From: Sorex araneus
Lineage: Eukaryota; Chordata; Mammalia; Eulipotyphla; Soricidae
DNA length: 64,000 bases
Direction of reading: 5' to 3'
NCBI RefSeq assembly: GCF_027595985.1
Contig: NC_073305.1
Coordinates: forward strand, 113,153,759 to 113,217,758
The position numbers and the translations under genes were made by a program. A model generated the notes under the pieces. That model worked only from the letters and a program-made list of their open reading frames with translations. It was not told where the DNA came from and searched no databases. Below, in pieces: positions 22,154 through 33,090 of the stretch; position 1 is the stretch's first letter; every line of letters begins with the position of its first letter.

Positions 22154-22323
22154 GGGCTGGAGCAATAGCACAGCGGGTAGGGCATTTGCCTTGCACGTGG
22201 CCGACCCGGGTTCAACTCCCAACATCCCATATGGTCCCCTGAACACGGCCAGGAGTAATTCCTGAGTGCAATGCCAGGATTAACCCCTTTGCATCGCTGG
22301 GTGTGACCCAAAAAGCCAAAAAT
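22154..22323 (+). mobile_element. SOR-type SINE (poly(A) class), young
   Basis: Near-consensus sense copy, with A box tagcacagcggg and B box gggttcaactcc. It has a perfect 16-bp target-site duplication aaaagttcaaaagagg (22138-22153 and 22324-22339). Confidence 0.97.
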
Positions 22324-22495
22324 AAAAGTTCAAAAGAGGATATCAATAGCAGAGTAACAATAGCTAAAGGAAAATAATTAATGGTAGGAAGCAGTTAGCT
22401 CTAGAAACAACAGAAGATGAAAGAAATTCTAAAAAGAAATGAATAGCAAAGCAGAGAATTATGGGATAGAGGAGCAATATAAGAATCCCTGAAGA

Positions 22496-23693
22496 GGGAG
22501 ATGCAGATCAAAACAACCATGAGATTGGGGAGGGTGGGAGGGACACTGGGTTTACGGGTGGTGGAGAATGGGCACTGGTGAAGGGATGGGTTCCCGAACT
22601 TTGTATGAGGGAAGTATAAGCACAAAAGTGTATAAATCTGTAACTGTAAAAAAAAAAACAAAAACAAACAAACAAACAAAAAAAAACAACCATGAGATAC
22701 CACCTCACACCACAGAGACTGGCACACATCCAAAAGAACAAAAGCAACCGCTATTGGAGAGGATGTGGGGAGAAAGAGACCCTTCTACACTGCTGGTGGG
22801 AATGCCGACTGGCTCAGCCCTTCTGGAAAACAATATGGATGCTTCTCAGAAAATTAGAAATTGAGCTCCCATTTGACCTAGCAATACCACTTCTGGGAAT
22901 ATATCCCGAAGAAGCAAAAATGTGTAGTCGAAATGACATCTGCACTTATATGTTCATCGCAGCACTGTTTACAATAGCCAGAATCTGGAAAAAACCCGAG
23001 TGCCCTAGAACAGATGACTGGTTAAAGAAACTTTGGTACACTTATACAATGGAATACTATGCAGCTGTTAGAAAAAATGAAGTCGTGAACTTTGCATATA
23101 AGTGGATCAACATGGAAAGTATCATGCTAAGTGAAATGAGTCAGAAAGAGAGAGACAGATATAGAAAGATTGCATTCATCTGTGGAATATAAAATAACAG
23201 AATAGGAGACTAATGTCCAAGAATAGTAGAAATAAGTACCAGTAGGTTGGCTCCATGGCTTGGAAGCTGGTCTCACATGCTGGGGAAAAAGGCTGCTCAG
23301 GTAGAGAAGGGAACACCAAGTCAAATTTGGTTGGAGATCCTGCCCGGGAAGGGAGATGTGCGCTGAAAGTAGCCTAGAGACTGAATACAATGGCCACTCA
23401 ATACCCCTATTGCAAACCACAACACGCAATTGGAGAGAGAGAGATCAAAAAGGAGTAGCCTGCCACAGAGGCAGGTTGGGGTGGGGGGGAGATGGGATGG
23501 GGGGGCAGGGATGCTGGGTTTATTGGTGATGGAGAATGGGTAGAGGGATGTGTTTGTGAACATTGTATGAGGGAAAAAACAAGTTCTAACATGTGTGAAT
23601 CTATATCTGTACCCTCATGGTGATTCACTAATTAAAGAATAAAATAAAAAAATGCTAAAAAAAAAGAAGAGATTATGGAGTCACATAAAAAAA
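22496..23693 (+). mobile_element. 5'-truncated L1 (ORF2 C-terminus + 3'UTR)
   Basis: The element starts at agggagatgcagatcaaaac. It runs through the ORF2 C-terminal domain (frame 22692-23192, with the Cys/His cluster [14 protein letters not shown]) and ends with the 3'UTR and A tracts. A 12-bp target-site duplication aatccctgaaga flanks it (22484-22495 and 23694-23705). ORF2 ends naturally at the GI-stop near 23192. Between the first A tract (to about 23665) and the duplication lie about 20 extra bases and a second A tract. It contains a nested L1 tail (22526-22683). Confidence 0.92.
22526..22683 (+). mobile_element. Very short L1 insertion (3'UTR + poly(A)) nested in L1
   Basis: About 155 bp of L1 3'UTR (gtggtggagaatgggcactg ... 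ctgtaactgtaaaaaaaaa) with an A/C-rich tail. It sits between two copies of aaacaaccatgagat (22511-22525 and 22684-22698). Removing it restores the host L1 reading. Confidence 0.95.
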
Positions 23694-23934
23694 AATCCCT
23701 GAAGAATATGAAGCCAAATTTGATTAAAAACTAGTAAGGCAAGAAATCACAGATGAGATTTCTCTAGAGCTAAGGACTACATGTATACAGATTCAAAAGA
23801 CCAGAAGGGTCCCACACAACATGGATCCAAATAGAAAAAATCCAAGATATATCTTACCAGAATGACAAAAGCTAAAGACAGAGGCAAAAGACTGCATGCA
23901 GCAAGATCAAAGCAAGAACTGAAATACAATGGAA

Positions 23935-25526
23935 CTTTTTTTATTTATTATTTTTTATTAGTGAGTCACCTGGAGGGTACAGTTACAGATTTACATATTT
24001 TCGTGCTTGTGTTTCAGTCATACAATTGTCGAGTACCCATCCCTCGCCAGTGCCCATTCTCTATCACCGATGATCCCAGTATCTCCCACCCCCCATTCTA
24101 TCCCCCCCACCCCACCCTGCCTCTGTGGCAGGGAGGCATTCCCTTTTGTTCTCTCTCTCCTTTTGGGTGTTGTGGTTTGCAGTAGAGGTATTGGCACTCC
24201 AGCCTTTTGAACTATAGCCCTTGCACCAGCATTTCTTTCCTTTCACAGCTTGGTAATATTCCATTGTATTGCCGCACATCTTACTTTTTCATTCACCCAC
24301 AGGTTGACATGAGATGCTGCAGGTTTTATTTATTTATTTATTTATTATTTTATTTATTTATTTATTTTTAGTGAGTCACAGTGAGGGTACAGTTACAGAC
24401 ACACACCTTTTCATGCTTGTTTTTCCCTCATGCAATGTTCGAGAGCCCATCCCTCCATCAGTGTTCATTCTCCATCACTAATGAACCCAGTATCCCTCCA
24501 CTCCCCGATCCCATCCCCCCACCCCACCCCACCTCTGTGGTAGGGCATTTCACTTTGTTCTCTCTCTCTCTCTCTCCTTTTTGGTGTTGTGGTTTGCAAC
24601 AGTGGCATTGAGTGACCATCATGTTCAGTCTCTAGTCTACTTTCAGCACGCATCTCCCTCCCTGTGCAGGATCTCCAATCACATTTTACTTGGTATTCCC
24701 TTCTCTATCTGGGATGACTTTCCATCAACATGTGAGGTCCACTTCCAAGCTATGGAGCCAACCTCCTGGCATTATATACTACTATTCTTGGATGTAAGTC
24801 TCCTACTCTGTTATTTTATATTCCACAGATGAGTGCAATCTTTCTATGTCTGTCTCTCTCTTTCTGACTCATTTCACTTAGCATGATACTTTCCATGTTG
24901 ATCCACTTATATGCAAAGTTCATGACTTCATCTTTTCTAACAGCTGCATAGTATTTCATTGTATAGATGTACCAAAGTTTCTTTAACCAGTCATCTGTTC
25001 TAGGGCACTCGGGTTTTTTCCAGATTCTGGCTACTGTAAACAGTGCTGCAATGAACATATAAGTGCAGATGTCATTTCGACTATACTTTTTTTCCTTCTA
25101 GGATATATTCCCAGAGAATGGGAAAGGATATTCACCCAATGCTCATCCGATAAAGGATTGATATCAAGAGTATACAAAGCACTGGTTGAACTCTACAAGA
25201 AGAAAACATCCAACCCCATCAGAAAATGGCCCAAAGAAATGAACAGAAACTTTTCCAAGAAAGAGATACAAATTGCTAAAAGGTACATGAACATCACTAA
25301 TCATCAGGGAGATGCAGATCAAAACTACCATGAGATACCACCTCACACCACAGAGAATGGCATACATCCAAAAGAACAAAAGCAACCACTGTTGGAGAGG
25401 ATGTGGAGAGAAAGGGACCCTTCTTCACTGCTGTTGGGAATGCCGACTGGTCCAGCCCCTTTGGAAAACAATATGGACGATTCTCAAAAAATTAGAAATT
25501 GAGCTTCCATTTGATCCAGCAATACC
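23935..25526 (-). mobile_element. 5'-inverted (twin-primed) L1 with a doubled 3' end
   Basis: Read on the minus strand. The rightmost part (25526-25119) is ORF2 in the inverted orientation; its last L1 word is gcaataccac. The next part (25118-24330) resumes exactly there (ctgggaatatatcctag) in the sense orientation and runs to the ORF2 end, 3'UTR and a (TTTA)n tail (24329-24372). To the left a second L1 3'UTR follows (24325-23960) with its own T run. A single direct repeat acaatggaa (23926-23934 and 25527-25535) brackets the whole block, so it behaves as one unit or as one insertion inside another's tail. Confidence 0.85.
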
Positions 25527-26019
25527 ACAATGGAAGTTTCATAAGATTAACAACAGATCTATCAAATGAGATTTATGGGCCATAAGAGAATGGTGGGATG
25601 TAGTGAAAAGCTGAATAAAGTGAAAACCTAATCAAGAATACTTTATCCAGATAGATTATCATTTAGGTTTTAAGTGATGATACAAATTTCATGGACAAAC
25701 ATTTGCTTAGGAACTTCATAGCCATGAAGCCAGCTTTGCAATAGCATTAAAGTAGTTTCTTAAGGACCTTTTAAGCAAGATAAACCTCACAAACACTGTA
25801 TAACTGAATAAAAGCAAATAAAAAGGGCATTGCTTTTTGTTTGCTTCTCTTCTTTGGTAAATCAATATAAGGATAGCAGGTTATTCTACTCTCACCCATT
25901 AATTTTGTGATCAAACTGAACATTTTCAACTTTGTACATTAAAAATGGACAATATTCTTTATTAGGTACAGTACACGATGGAAATAAAGCACAAAATCGC
26001 ACAAATATTCCTCTTTTTA

Positions 26020-26650
26020 ATGATTTTTATGCATTTTATTTTCATAAAGTAGTTCACAATGGTTCATTACAGATAATATTCAAACACCCACCCAACTAGC
26101 AAGCATCTTCCCACCACAATAAGAGGGAAGTGTGTAAAGGTTGTTGATTTCATTCTGGGGCCCGTTAAGCCCTTATATAAGAGAATACAAGCGAGTATGT
26201 TAAAATCAAACATATGTGTGCTACAGTGGACTAGAGTATAAGAGGTCCAGGAAAAACTGCGTCCCTCTCTTTGGGAACTTTGTTTTATAGCTCTGGATCT
26301 TGGCAGTTGATGAGATTACATGGCACCACCACCAGGGGCAGTTTGTGGATGTGACTGCCAAACTACTGGGAAACTGGGGATCTGGGTGGAGGAGGCCCAG
26401 TCTCTTCTGAGCAGGCTTGGAGATCTTCATCACAGGTCCTACTGTCAGTTCCTTCATGCTTGAGCCTCGTCAAAGTGTGTGGAGAGTGGCCTTGAGCATG
26501 GCTGTGGCTGGGTTCTGTAGTTTTTTGGTTGCCTTGGCTCTACTTGGGTTGGGGAGAGAAACTCAATCAACCCCGTCTGAGGGGGCCCCAGAGAATACAG
26601 CCTGGCACAGGGTCAGGAGATTCTGCCACAAACATTTCTCTTAATCTCTT
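26020..26650 (-). mobile_element. Old L1/HAL1-type 3'UTR
   Basis: On the minus strand it ends gttgggtgggtgtttgaata ... atgaaaataaaatgc, an older version of the gggatgggtgttcgagcatt ... gattcaattaaaa end at 62330-62412. The GC-richer upstream part gives the open frames 26417-26644 (+) and 26221-26457 (-), which resemble no protein I know. I assign these to the 3'UTR, not to a gene. Confidence 0.55.
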
Positions 26651-27639
26651 TGTTTTACAATCCAATTCTCAACTACCTAATGAGTCCAGTACTTTTTCTT
26701 GGATGAGAATCATTTCATGATTAAAGCGAGATATATGAGGATCCTCATATGTCATTAAAAACAGCCAGAGGGTCAATGTAAGCCTTCGAGCATCATTGAG
26801 TAAGCCAAGTGATGACCCTCATCCATTTCCTTCACTAACTCTCTCTCCCTCTTATATGCATCCTTCTTTTTTTGCCTTTGAGTAAAAAATCTAAACAAAA
26901 CTCAACTGTCGCACATACTCAAGGATGATTTTCCAAAAGTAAGGAAATAGATTACATTGACTTATTTTTACCAAAGATCACTAAGATCACCTGGTATACA
27001 GTTTTGTAGGTTTAACTGTATTATCTTACTTAAGGACACAAAACTTAACTAACACAATCAAAACATTTTATGGTGATCATACTATCAATAATCCTCTATA
27101 TCTCTATGAGAGTGTTTGTAATGTATAGTCATACTCATAGTTGCTTTCACGACTTTTGTACCTAAGGTTGAAAACCACACCATTATTCAAAAAATTCCTT
27201 AAATATGGTCATGTATGCTCTATATAATTTAGTGCAAAGCATTGCAAAAAAGCAGGTGTTTAAAATTTGTGTGTGATCAAATAAAAAAGGCTGGGGAAAA
27301 TGTGCTGTTAAATTTTTCCACTATTTTTTCTCATATCTGTTTAAAAGTATACTAACATACTTCATTTAGAAATATAACTTTGGCTCTGTAGTCTAAGAAT
27401 TGCACAAGGGTGGTGGTAACCTTAACACACCAGATTTCTCAGGAGGAAACTGAGGCACAATTTCCCAAGCTCTGGTAATTCAAGTGCAATTTTCCTCTGA
27501 CATTTTTTGGGGCTCTGTTGGCATGGTGATAATGGCAGTTATCTACCAGTAACAGTAAGAGAAGCTATGTAGTTAGGATATTGTTAAACAGATGGAGTGG
27601 TTTTTGTTGGATACTAAATACTGCTACAATTTTTTAAAG
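26651..27639. other. Unassigned sequence
   Basis: A short gaggaaactgaggcac word near 27440 could be a MIR scrap. Otherwise nothing recognised. Confidence 0.4.
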
Positions 27640-27860
27640 GAAATACAACTTTGATTTAATATTTACTATCAGCCAGGCACTCTTTTAAGTGTTTCATAGC
27701 ATACCCTGAGCTCACAGTGTAATATTATAAGGTGGTACTATTATATATACCTTCTTCACAGATAAAGATACAGACTTAGGAGATTGAGTTAATGAGCCCA
27801 GAAACTAACAGCTCAGTCACAGTGGGATGTGAACCTTAACAGTCAAACTCTAGAACCTAC
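27640..27860 (+). mobile_element. MIR (ancient tRNA-derived SINE)
   Basis: Successive MIR core words survive: agccaggcactcttttaagt, a gguactatta-like ggtggtactattatatatac, acagataaagatacagactt and gggatgtgaacc. MIR is an ancient mammalian family, so the high divergence is expected. Confidence 0.75.
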
Positions 27861-27923
27861 TATTTTAATTATGTTCTTGTTTTTTCTCTCTCTGTGTCTC
27901 TGGTTTAGTGTCCGTGTATGCAA

Positions 27924-28097
27924 CTTTTTTTTTCTTTTTGGGTCACACCCGGCAATGCACAGGGGTTACCTCCTGGCTTTGCACTCAGGGATTACTCCTG
28001 GTGGTCCTCAGGGGACATATGTGATGCTAGGAATTGAACCCGGGTTGGCCAGGTGCAAGGTAAATGCCCTCCCCTCTGTGCTATTGCTCCAGCCCCA
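27924..28097 (-). mobile_element. SOR-type SINE (poly(A) class)
   Basis: Antisense copy close to consensus, with target-site duplication tgtatgcaa (27915-27923 and 28098-28106). Confidence 0.95.
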
Positions 28098-28106
28098 TGT
28101 ATGCAA

Positions 28107-29550
28107 TTTTGATCTGAAAACAGAATGGGAAAAAGACAAAGTCTTTGGTCCTCACTTTCTGACTACTGACAAATTGCCATCTTGACTTGACATGTGTTTC
28201 TAATAGGAACAGACAGAAATCATTGGGAATGGGGTATTTGTTGGAGGTGGATACCTTGAAGGTAGAATGAATGTAGCACAATAAGACAGCAAACAAAGAA
28301 ATCAAGGGGAACACATGCAGAAGTTCTCTGAACTCCAAAAGCAGAATAGTAGTGGGCCTCCTCAAGTAAATTGAATAGCACCTTTAGGTCTGTTGTGACA
28401 GTAATTAAGAATATTGAATATCAATTAATTGTGTTTTGGTAGGCAAAGAGAAAGCAATCCAACCAAATGGGTAAGAAGTTAGTACCACATTATACTTAAA
28501 AATACATAGATACCTAAAAAGGGACCATTCGCTTTATATTTTTGTTTTAAAATTTCTGATGTTAGTATGTGTCAGTTATTAGAATAGCAATGTCTTTTTT
28601 TGTTTGCTTTAAGTGAATACTGGTTGCATTGGAATATTATCCTGGATAAAAATTTATTTCTGCCATTTCATAGAAATGAATTTAAAAAGTGTGCCATCTA
28701 CTTATAAAGAATTTTTTAGGATTTAATTTTTGGAGTTTTTCTATCCCAGAAGTGCAAAGTGCATTTCGAAGTAAAAGACTCCAGCAGCTTTTTGTGAGCA
28801 TGATGTTATCCATTCTCTCTGTAGCTTCACACTAGTGCTACATCCTTCATCATAATGAAGTCTGCTTCAAAGCAATGAATTTGTATAGAAGAAAATGGCC
28901 TTTGCACTTGGCATTGTATCTCTTGGCAATCAGACAGACCCTTAATCAACTATACAAGGAAATGGGTGTGATGCCAGATGACCTCTGTTCCTAATAAGTT
29001 TACCAGCTCCAGGAATAATCGTGGCTGTATAGGGAATGGATGTGACATCTTAAAGATACTTTTATTTGAGATTTGAGATTCCTAGAAGACTTCTCTGAAA
29101 ACAGGGCACATCTAAGCCTCATCTGAGATCATCAATTGACTTTTGTTTCATAGTCCTGAAAATGTTTTAAAGGATAATTTGGAATAATTTAAAAAAGGAA
29201 GAGTAATTTTCTTGCACAGACAGAGGCAACAAGTCTAAGGATGCTGTGCAGAGGGCCAAATGAGACAGAGAACATTTATATCCGAAGTCAGCTCTGGTCC
29301 TAAGTAACTACAAAACCTGAAGATTCACAAAAACAGGTATTGGAAGGAGTGGGGCCTTTGGTTCAATTTTTAGCCTAGATTTAATTGAAGAAAAGTTGAA
29401 CTTATGAAGAAGGAGTATTGGTTTTGTTGATGCAACCTACTTCCTTCTGCTACACAATAAATATAGTTGCCATTACAGGTAATGAAAATACTTGAGGCAG
29501 GTTTTCAATCGTGGACCAATCCTACTGACCCTTGTTTCTTCTGTCACATA
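28107..29550. other. Unassigned unique sequence
   Basis: No repeat recognised. 28740-29000 is a little less AT-rich but shows no coding pattern. Confidence 0.45.
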
Positions 29551-30130
29551 CTATAATTTTTTATGTACCTCAAATGAGTAAAATCATTCTATGTCTGTCC
29601 CTCTTCTTCTGACTTATTTCACTAGGTGTGATACTCTCCATGTCCATCCATTAAGAAGCACATCTCATAACTTTATCTTTTTTTAGGGCTATGTAGTATT
29701 CCATTGTGCAGATAGATTTTTTTTTTTTAACCAATCATCTGTTCTTGGGCACTTGGATTGTTTCCAGATTCTGGCTATTGTGAGTAGTGCAATGAATATA
29801 GAAATGCAGATATCATTTCTGCTGTGTGTTTTTTGGCTCTTGGGATATGTTCCCAGAAGAGGTGTTTATGGGTTGTATGGAAGCTCAATTTCTAGCTTTT
29901 TGAGGAATTCCCATATTGCTTTCCAAAAAGACTGGACCAGGTGGCATTCCCACCAACTGTGAAGGAGAATCTCTTTCTCTTCACATCCGGCCGGCACTGG
30001 TTTTTCTTGTTCTTTTTGATGTGTGCTAGTCTCTGTGATGTGAGGTGATGTGTCATTGTTGTTCTGATTCACATCTCCCTGATGATTAGTGTTTTAGAGA
30101 ATTTTTCACATGTCTTTTGGTCATTTATCC
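29551..30130 (-). mobile_element. L1 ORF2 C-terminal fragment
   Basis: Antisense words cctcaaatgagtaaaatcat, atgtctgtccctcttcttct, gtagtattccattgtgcaga and cccagaagaggtgtttatgg trace ORF2 from its end back to the Cys-rich region (minus frame 30072-29866). Stops are present, and it is truncated at both ends. Confidence 0.9.
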
Positions 30131-30310
30131 AGACTCACATTTCTCTTTCCTTTCCCATAAGTTTCTGGTCTATTATTTCCTGATCCCTACCTTCTGTTAC
30201 TGTGCCCCTTGACTCAGAGATCAGTTCTTTACTAAGGATCCAATAACTAAATTGTGTTCCATCCTAAACATTTGTATTTAAATGTTGGCTTTTATTATCT
30301 TACCCAGGAA

Positions 30311-30547
30311 TGGAGTTGGAGAGATAACACGGTGGGTAGGGCATTTGCCCTGCACATGGCTGACCCAGGTTTGATTCCACTGTACCTTTCGAAGAGCCTG
30401 GAAAGCTATCGAGAGTATCCTGCCCACATGGCAGAGCCTGGCAAGATACCAGTGGCATATTTGATATGCCAAAAACAGTAACAAGTCTCACAATGGAGAC
30501 GTTCCTGGTGCCCATTCGAGCAAATCGATGAGCAAGGGATGACAGTG
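30311..30547 (+). mobile_element. RTE-tailed SINE
   Basis: Sense copy: head tggagttggagagataacac, body gaaagctatcgagagtatcc and tggcatatttgatatgccaa, tail gacgttcctggtgcccattc then gagcaagggatgacagtg. Confidence 0.92.
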
Positions 30548-30586
30548 AATTCAGTCATAGTGAGATATACAAGTTTGAGCACTGTT

Positions 30587-30671
30587 GAGCACTGTTGTCC
30601 CATTGTTCACCAATTTGCTTGAGTGGGCAACAGTAACATCTCCATTGTGAGACTGGTTGTTACTGTTTTTA
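30587..30671 (-). mobile_element. RTE-tailed SINE, 3' tail fragment (inverted)
   Basis: The reversed tail (ttgtcccattgttcaccaat, gcttgagtgggcaacagtaa, catctccattgtgagac) faces the tail of the copy at 30311-30547 across 39 bp, so the two tails form an inverted repeat. Confidence 0.88.
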
Positions 30672-30689
30672 ACTTACCTCAGTTATTGG

Positions 30690-32170
30690 ACTTGCGTAAG
30701 GTAAAAGAATACCCCCGATGGCTACTAACCAAAATACAATTCCGAGAGAAAAGTTACTGAAAGACATTTCTCATAAGTGCTTAAAGCTCAACAAAAACCC
30801 ATCAATAAAGTTAAATCACAGGTGGTAAGCTTTATCCTCCTTTGTCGTTCCACTGCAGGTGAGCTTGCTGTGGAGAAAACAGTGGAAAAGGGAAAAATTG
30901 TTGTGCCAAAAAATGCAAAAAAAATGTGTTTTTTGTTGGAATATAGTTCTAAATATTTTAGGCCTGACTTTGTTTGTCTTTTTTCCCTTGCTATAAAGAC
31001 TTTAGCTTTATCTGGTAATAATCTCTAAACTATTCTAGACTACAGTTGTATGTCTTGTTCCCCTTGCCACTAGGAGCTTAGGTATATCAGTCACGCCCAT
31101 CTAGGTGCTTCCTGAGTCACTCGTATTCCTTTGTTTATTTGTAATCACTTCTATTCTCCCTTCCCCAACTAGTTAATCAGCTCTTCCCCTAATCAGACTC
31201 TGTTAATTTGTAAGGTCAGACCTTGCTAGGACAGTGAACTTGTATTGTAAGTTAATATTGCCTTTCCCTTCTCCTTATGTCTTTTGAATAGTTTACTTTA
31301 AAGCAATATTCTTTTTGTATGGACAAAGAAAGACAGTTGTTAATATGCTTTGGTAACATGGGATTTAATTGGCTTCAAATATTATTCACTCCCGGGCATC
31401 TGATTTTTTGACTTAAGCCTCAGCTGCCCTTACTTCCTAGCACCCCCCAAAAGCAGGGTCCTGACAAGGGACGGGACGGACCAAGGGCAAGCGGTGAGTT
31501 ATGTGCTACCCTGGCATCGAGATGGGCCTGGCCAAAGTGCCTAATGCTTAACTATATGTTAAGAGCTTGGTCATGGACATATCATGTCATGATCCAAAAG
31601 CAACGATGAGACTAGGACCCTGCTAGGGATAGGAAAGCTAATCTGGCCTGAGCACTGTAGTCTGAGATTGAGATGACCCCAGGAGAGCAATTTTATAAGC
31701 TTAATGCATCTCTTGCTATGTCCATACAAAATGATTAATATTATGAATATTTATATGTTAGTTGGACAAGGAGAGGAGAAACACACCCATGGGATTCCAC
31801 TTTTGGGCGGGTGTCCTGCTGAAAGAGAATCTGTCCTAGAAGAAGCATCCCCTAAGGTAAAGAACTTTACCCCTATTGATTGTGATCACACCTATGTGTA
31901 AGCCCTGACCCCTGATGCTGGGGGATTTAAAGTGGCTGTATGAGGGGGTTCGGGGAAGAAGCAGAGAGAGAGAGACGGGAGTGTATAGAGAGGAGATTGG
32001 AATAAACTGCAATTGAGACCTACCAGCTTGGCTCCGTTCCTTCCTTCACCTGCCTCATCATCGCCATCAACCTCCCCGGGCTGGGGGAAGCGGCTGGAGA
32101 TTACCGAATGCGTGTGGTGGGAGAGACAGCGCCGGTGCCCTGTGCCCGGTGTGGTGTCCCCCTCGCCCCG
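30690..32170 (+). mobile_element. Candidate endogenous retrovirus solo LTR
   Basis: The 3' part has an LTR-like promoter order: TATA-like tttaaa (31926-31931), a purine-rich gaagaagcagagagagagag, aataaa (32001-32006), then a pyrimidine/GC-rich segment like R-U5 (ttccttccttcacctgcctc). The TATA to AATAAA distance of about 75 bp is typical of betaretrovirus-like LTRs. I see no gag, pol or env and could not fix the TG...CA ends or a duplication. The upstream limit is uncertain; the LTR may begin nearer 31300. Confidence 0.5.
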
Positions 32171-32204
32171 TTTTCATTTTTGTGTTTTTACACAGTTTCT
32201 AAGT

Positions 32205-32278
32205 CACACCCAGCGGTACTTCAGTGGATCATATGGGGTGCCAGGGATTGAACCTAGGTCAGCATGCAAGGCTCCTTG
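32205..32278 (-). mobile_element. SOR-type SINE, internally deleted
   Basis: Antisense aagtcacacccagcggtact joins directly to tcatatggggtgccagggat and caaggctcc. The middle of the element is missing. Confidence 0.85.
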
Positions 32279-32869
32279 AAATTCTTAGCAAAGCTCTTGG
32301 CAGATCTAAGTAGAAATTTAAATCAGAAGTTACATAGTAAATGTTGGCTTCCATTTCCATTTTTGCAGTCATAATCAATAAAGAAGGTTAAAACTGTTAA
32401 TATACTCTCATTTTCATCACCCTGAATATGCCATACAGGATATATTTCACATGCTGCTGACCCTTATAAGTTCAGTGCCCTTAGTGCTTATTCCTCATTC
32501 TCAGTCTTGTCCCTTTCTCCTAATATACCACTGGTTCAGGATTTGTGATCTGACAGGCAGAGTTAGCATTCCAAGTAAGATCGAAGGAGACTGAGGCTCT
32601 TATTTTGGAACCTGACCCTTTTAGCTATCAAGAAAGGTCTGTCAGTGACAGCTAAATTCAGAAGTGAGAACTTTTAATAAATGATCCTTGAAAAGACAGG
32701 CTCTTCTTTTCACTTCTACTGTGACACCAACCTTTATAAAAAAAGAAAGAATGAACTAGTGGCAGACAAGGCATACTGAATCAACATTTCTGTGAACTGT
32801 AAACCTCTAGCTATGTATGGACTATATGTAAGAAGACTAATATCATAAAGGATACTTTCAGCCACAAGT
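32279..32869. other. Unassigned sequence
   Basis: Nothing recognised. Confidence 0.45.
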
Positions 32870-33045
32870 ATTTTTTTTAATTGAATTACCATGAGACACA
32901 GTCACAAAGCTTTCATGTTTGAGTATCAGTCATACAATGATTGAACACCCACCTCTCCACCAGTGCACAATTTCTACCACCAATGTCCCCAGTATCTCCT
33001 CTCATCCCAACCTTCCCCCTGCCTCTATGGCAGACAATTTCCCCC

Positions 33046-33087
<42 letters not shown>

Positions 33088-33090
33088 ATT
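32870..33090 (-). mobile_element. L1 3'UTR fragment ending in a (CT)n tract
   Basis: Antisense tail ttttttttaattgaattacc, then catacaatgattgaacaccc and tgcctctatggcagacaatt. At the other edge a pure (CT)n run (33049-33086) has grown from the ctctctct found at this place in sister copies (24560-24575). Confidence 0.9.

Larger units (their letters stand above)
21840..25810 (+). mobile_element. Old L1/HAL1-type ORF1 region, heavily interrupted
   Basis: Host element of a nest of insertions. Its own pieces are 21840-21969, 22111-22153, 22324-22495, 23706-23934 and 25536-25810. Read in order, they follow L1 ORF1: acaagacagtatgagagaag, ataggtgaaatttaaaaagt, agcagagtaacaatagctaa, gagaattatgggatagagga, aatataagaatccctgaaga, then gcaagatcaaagcaagaact, atctatcaaatgagatttat and catagccatgaagccagctt. 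Many stops; long dead. The ORF1 layout with no ORF2 following favours a HAL1-like element, but an old L1 fragment is also possible. Confidence 0.7.

Noticed and set aside
26417-26644. Open frame with a hydrophobic segment, possibly a membrane protein exon
   Set aside because: It lies within an old antisense L1/HAL1-type 3'UTR, has an equally open frame on the other strand, and shows no splice sites or recognised domain.
31704-32279. Host exon candidates in the 31.7-32.3 kb segment, because of higher GC
   Set aside because: The promoter and AATAAA order fits an LTR better. The frames are short and begin or end within repeat sequence.
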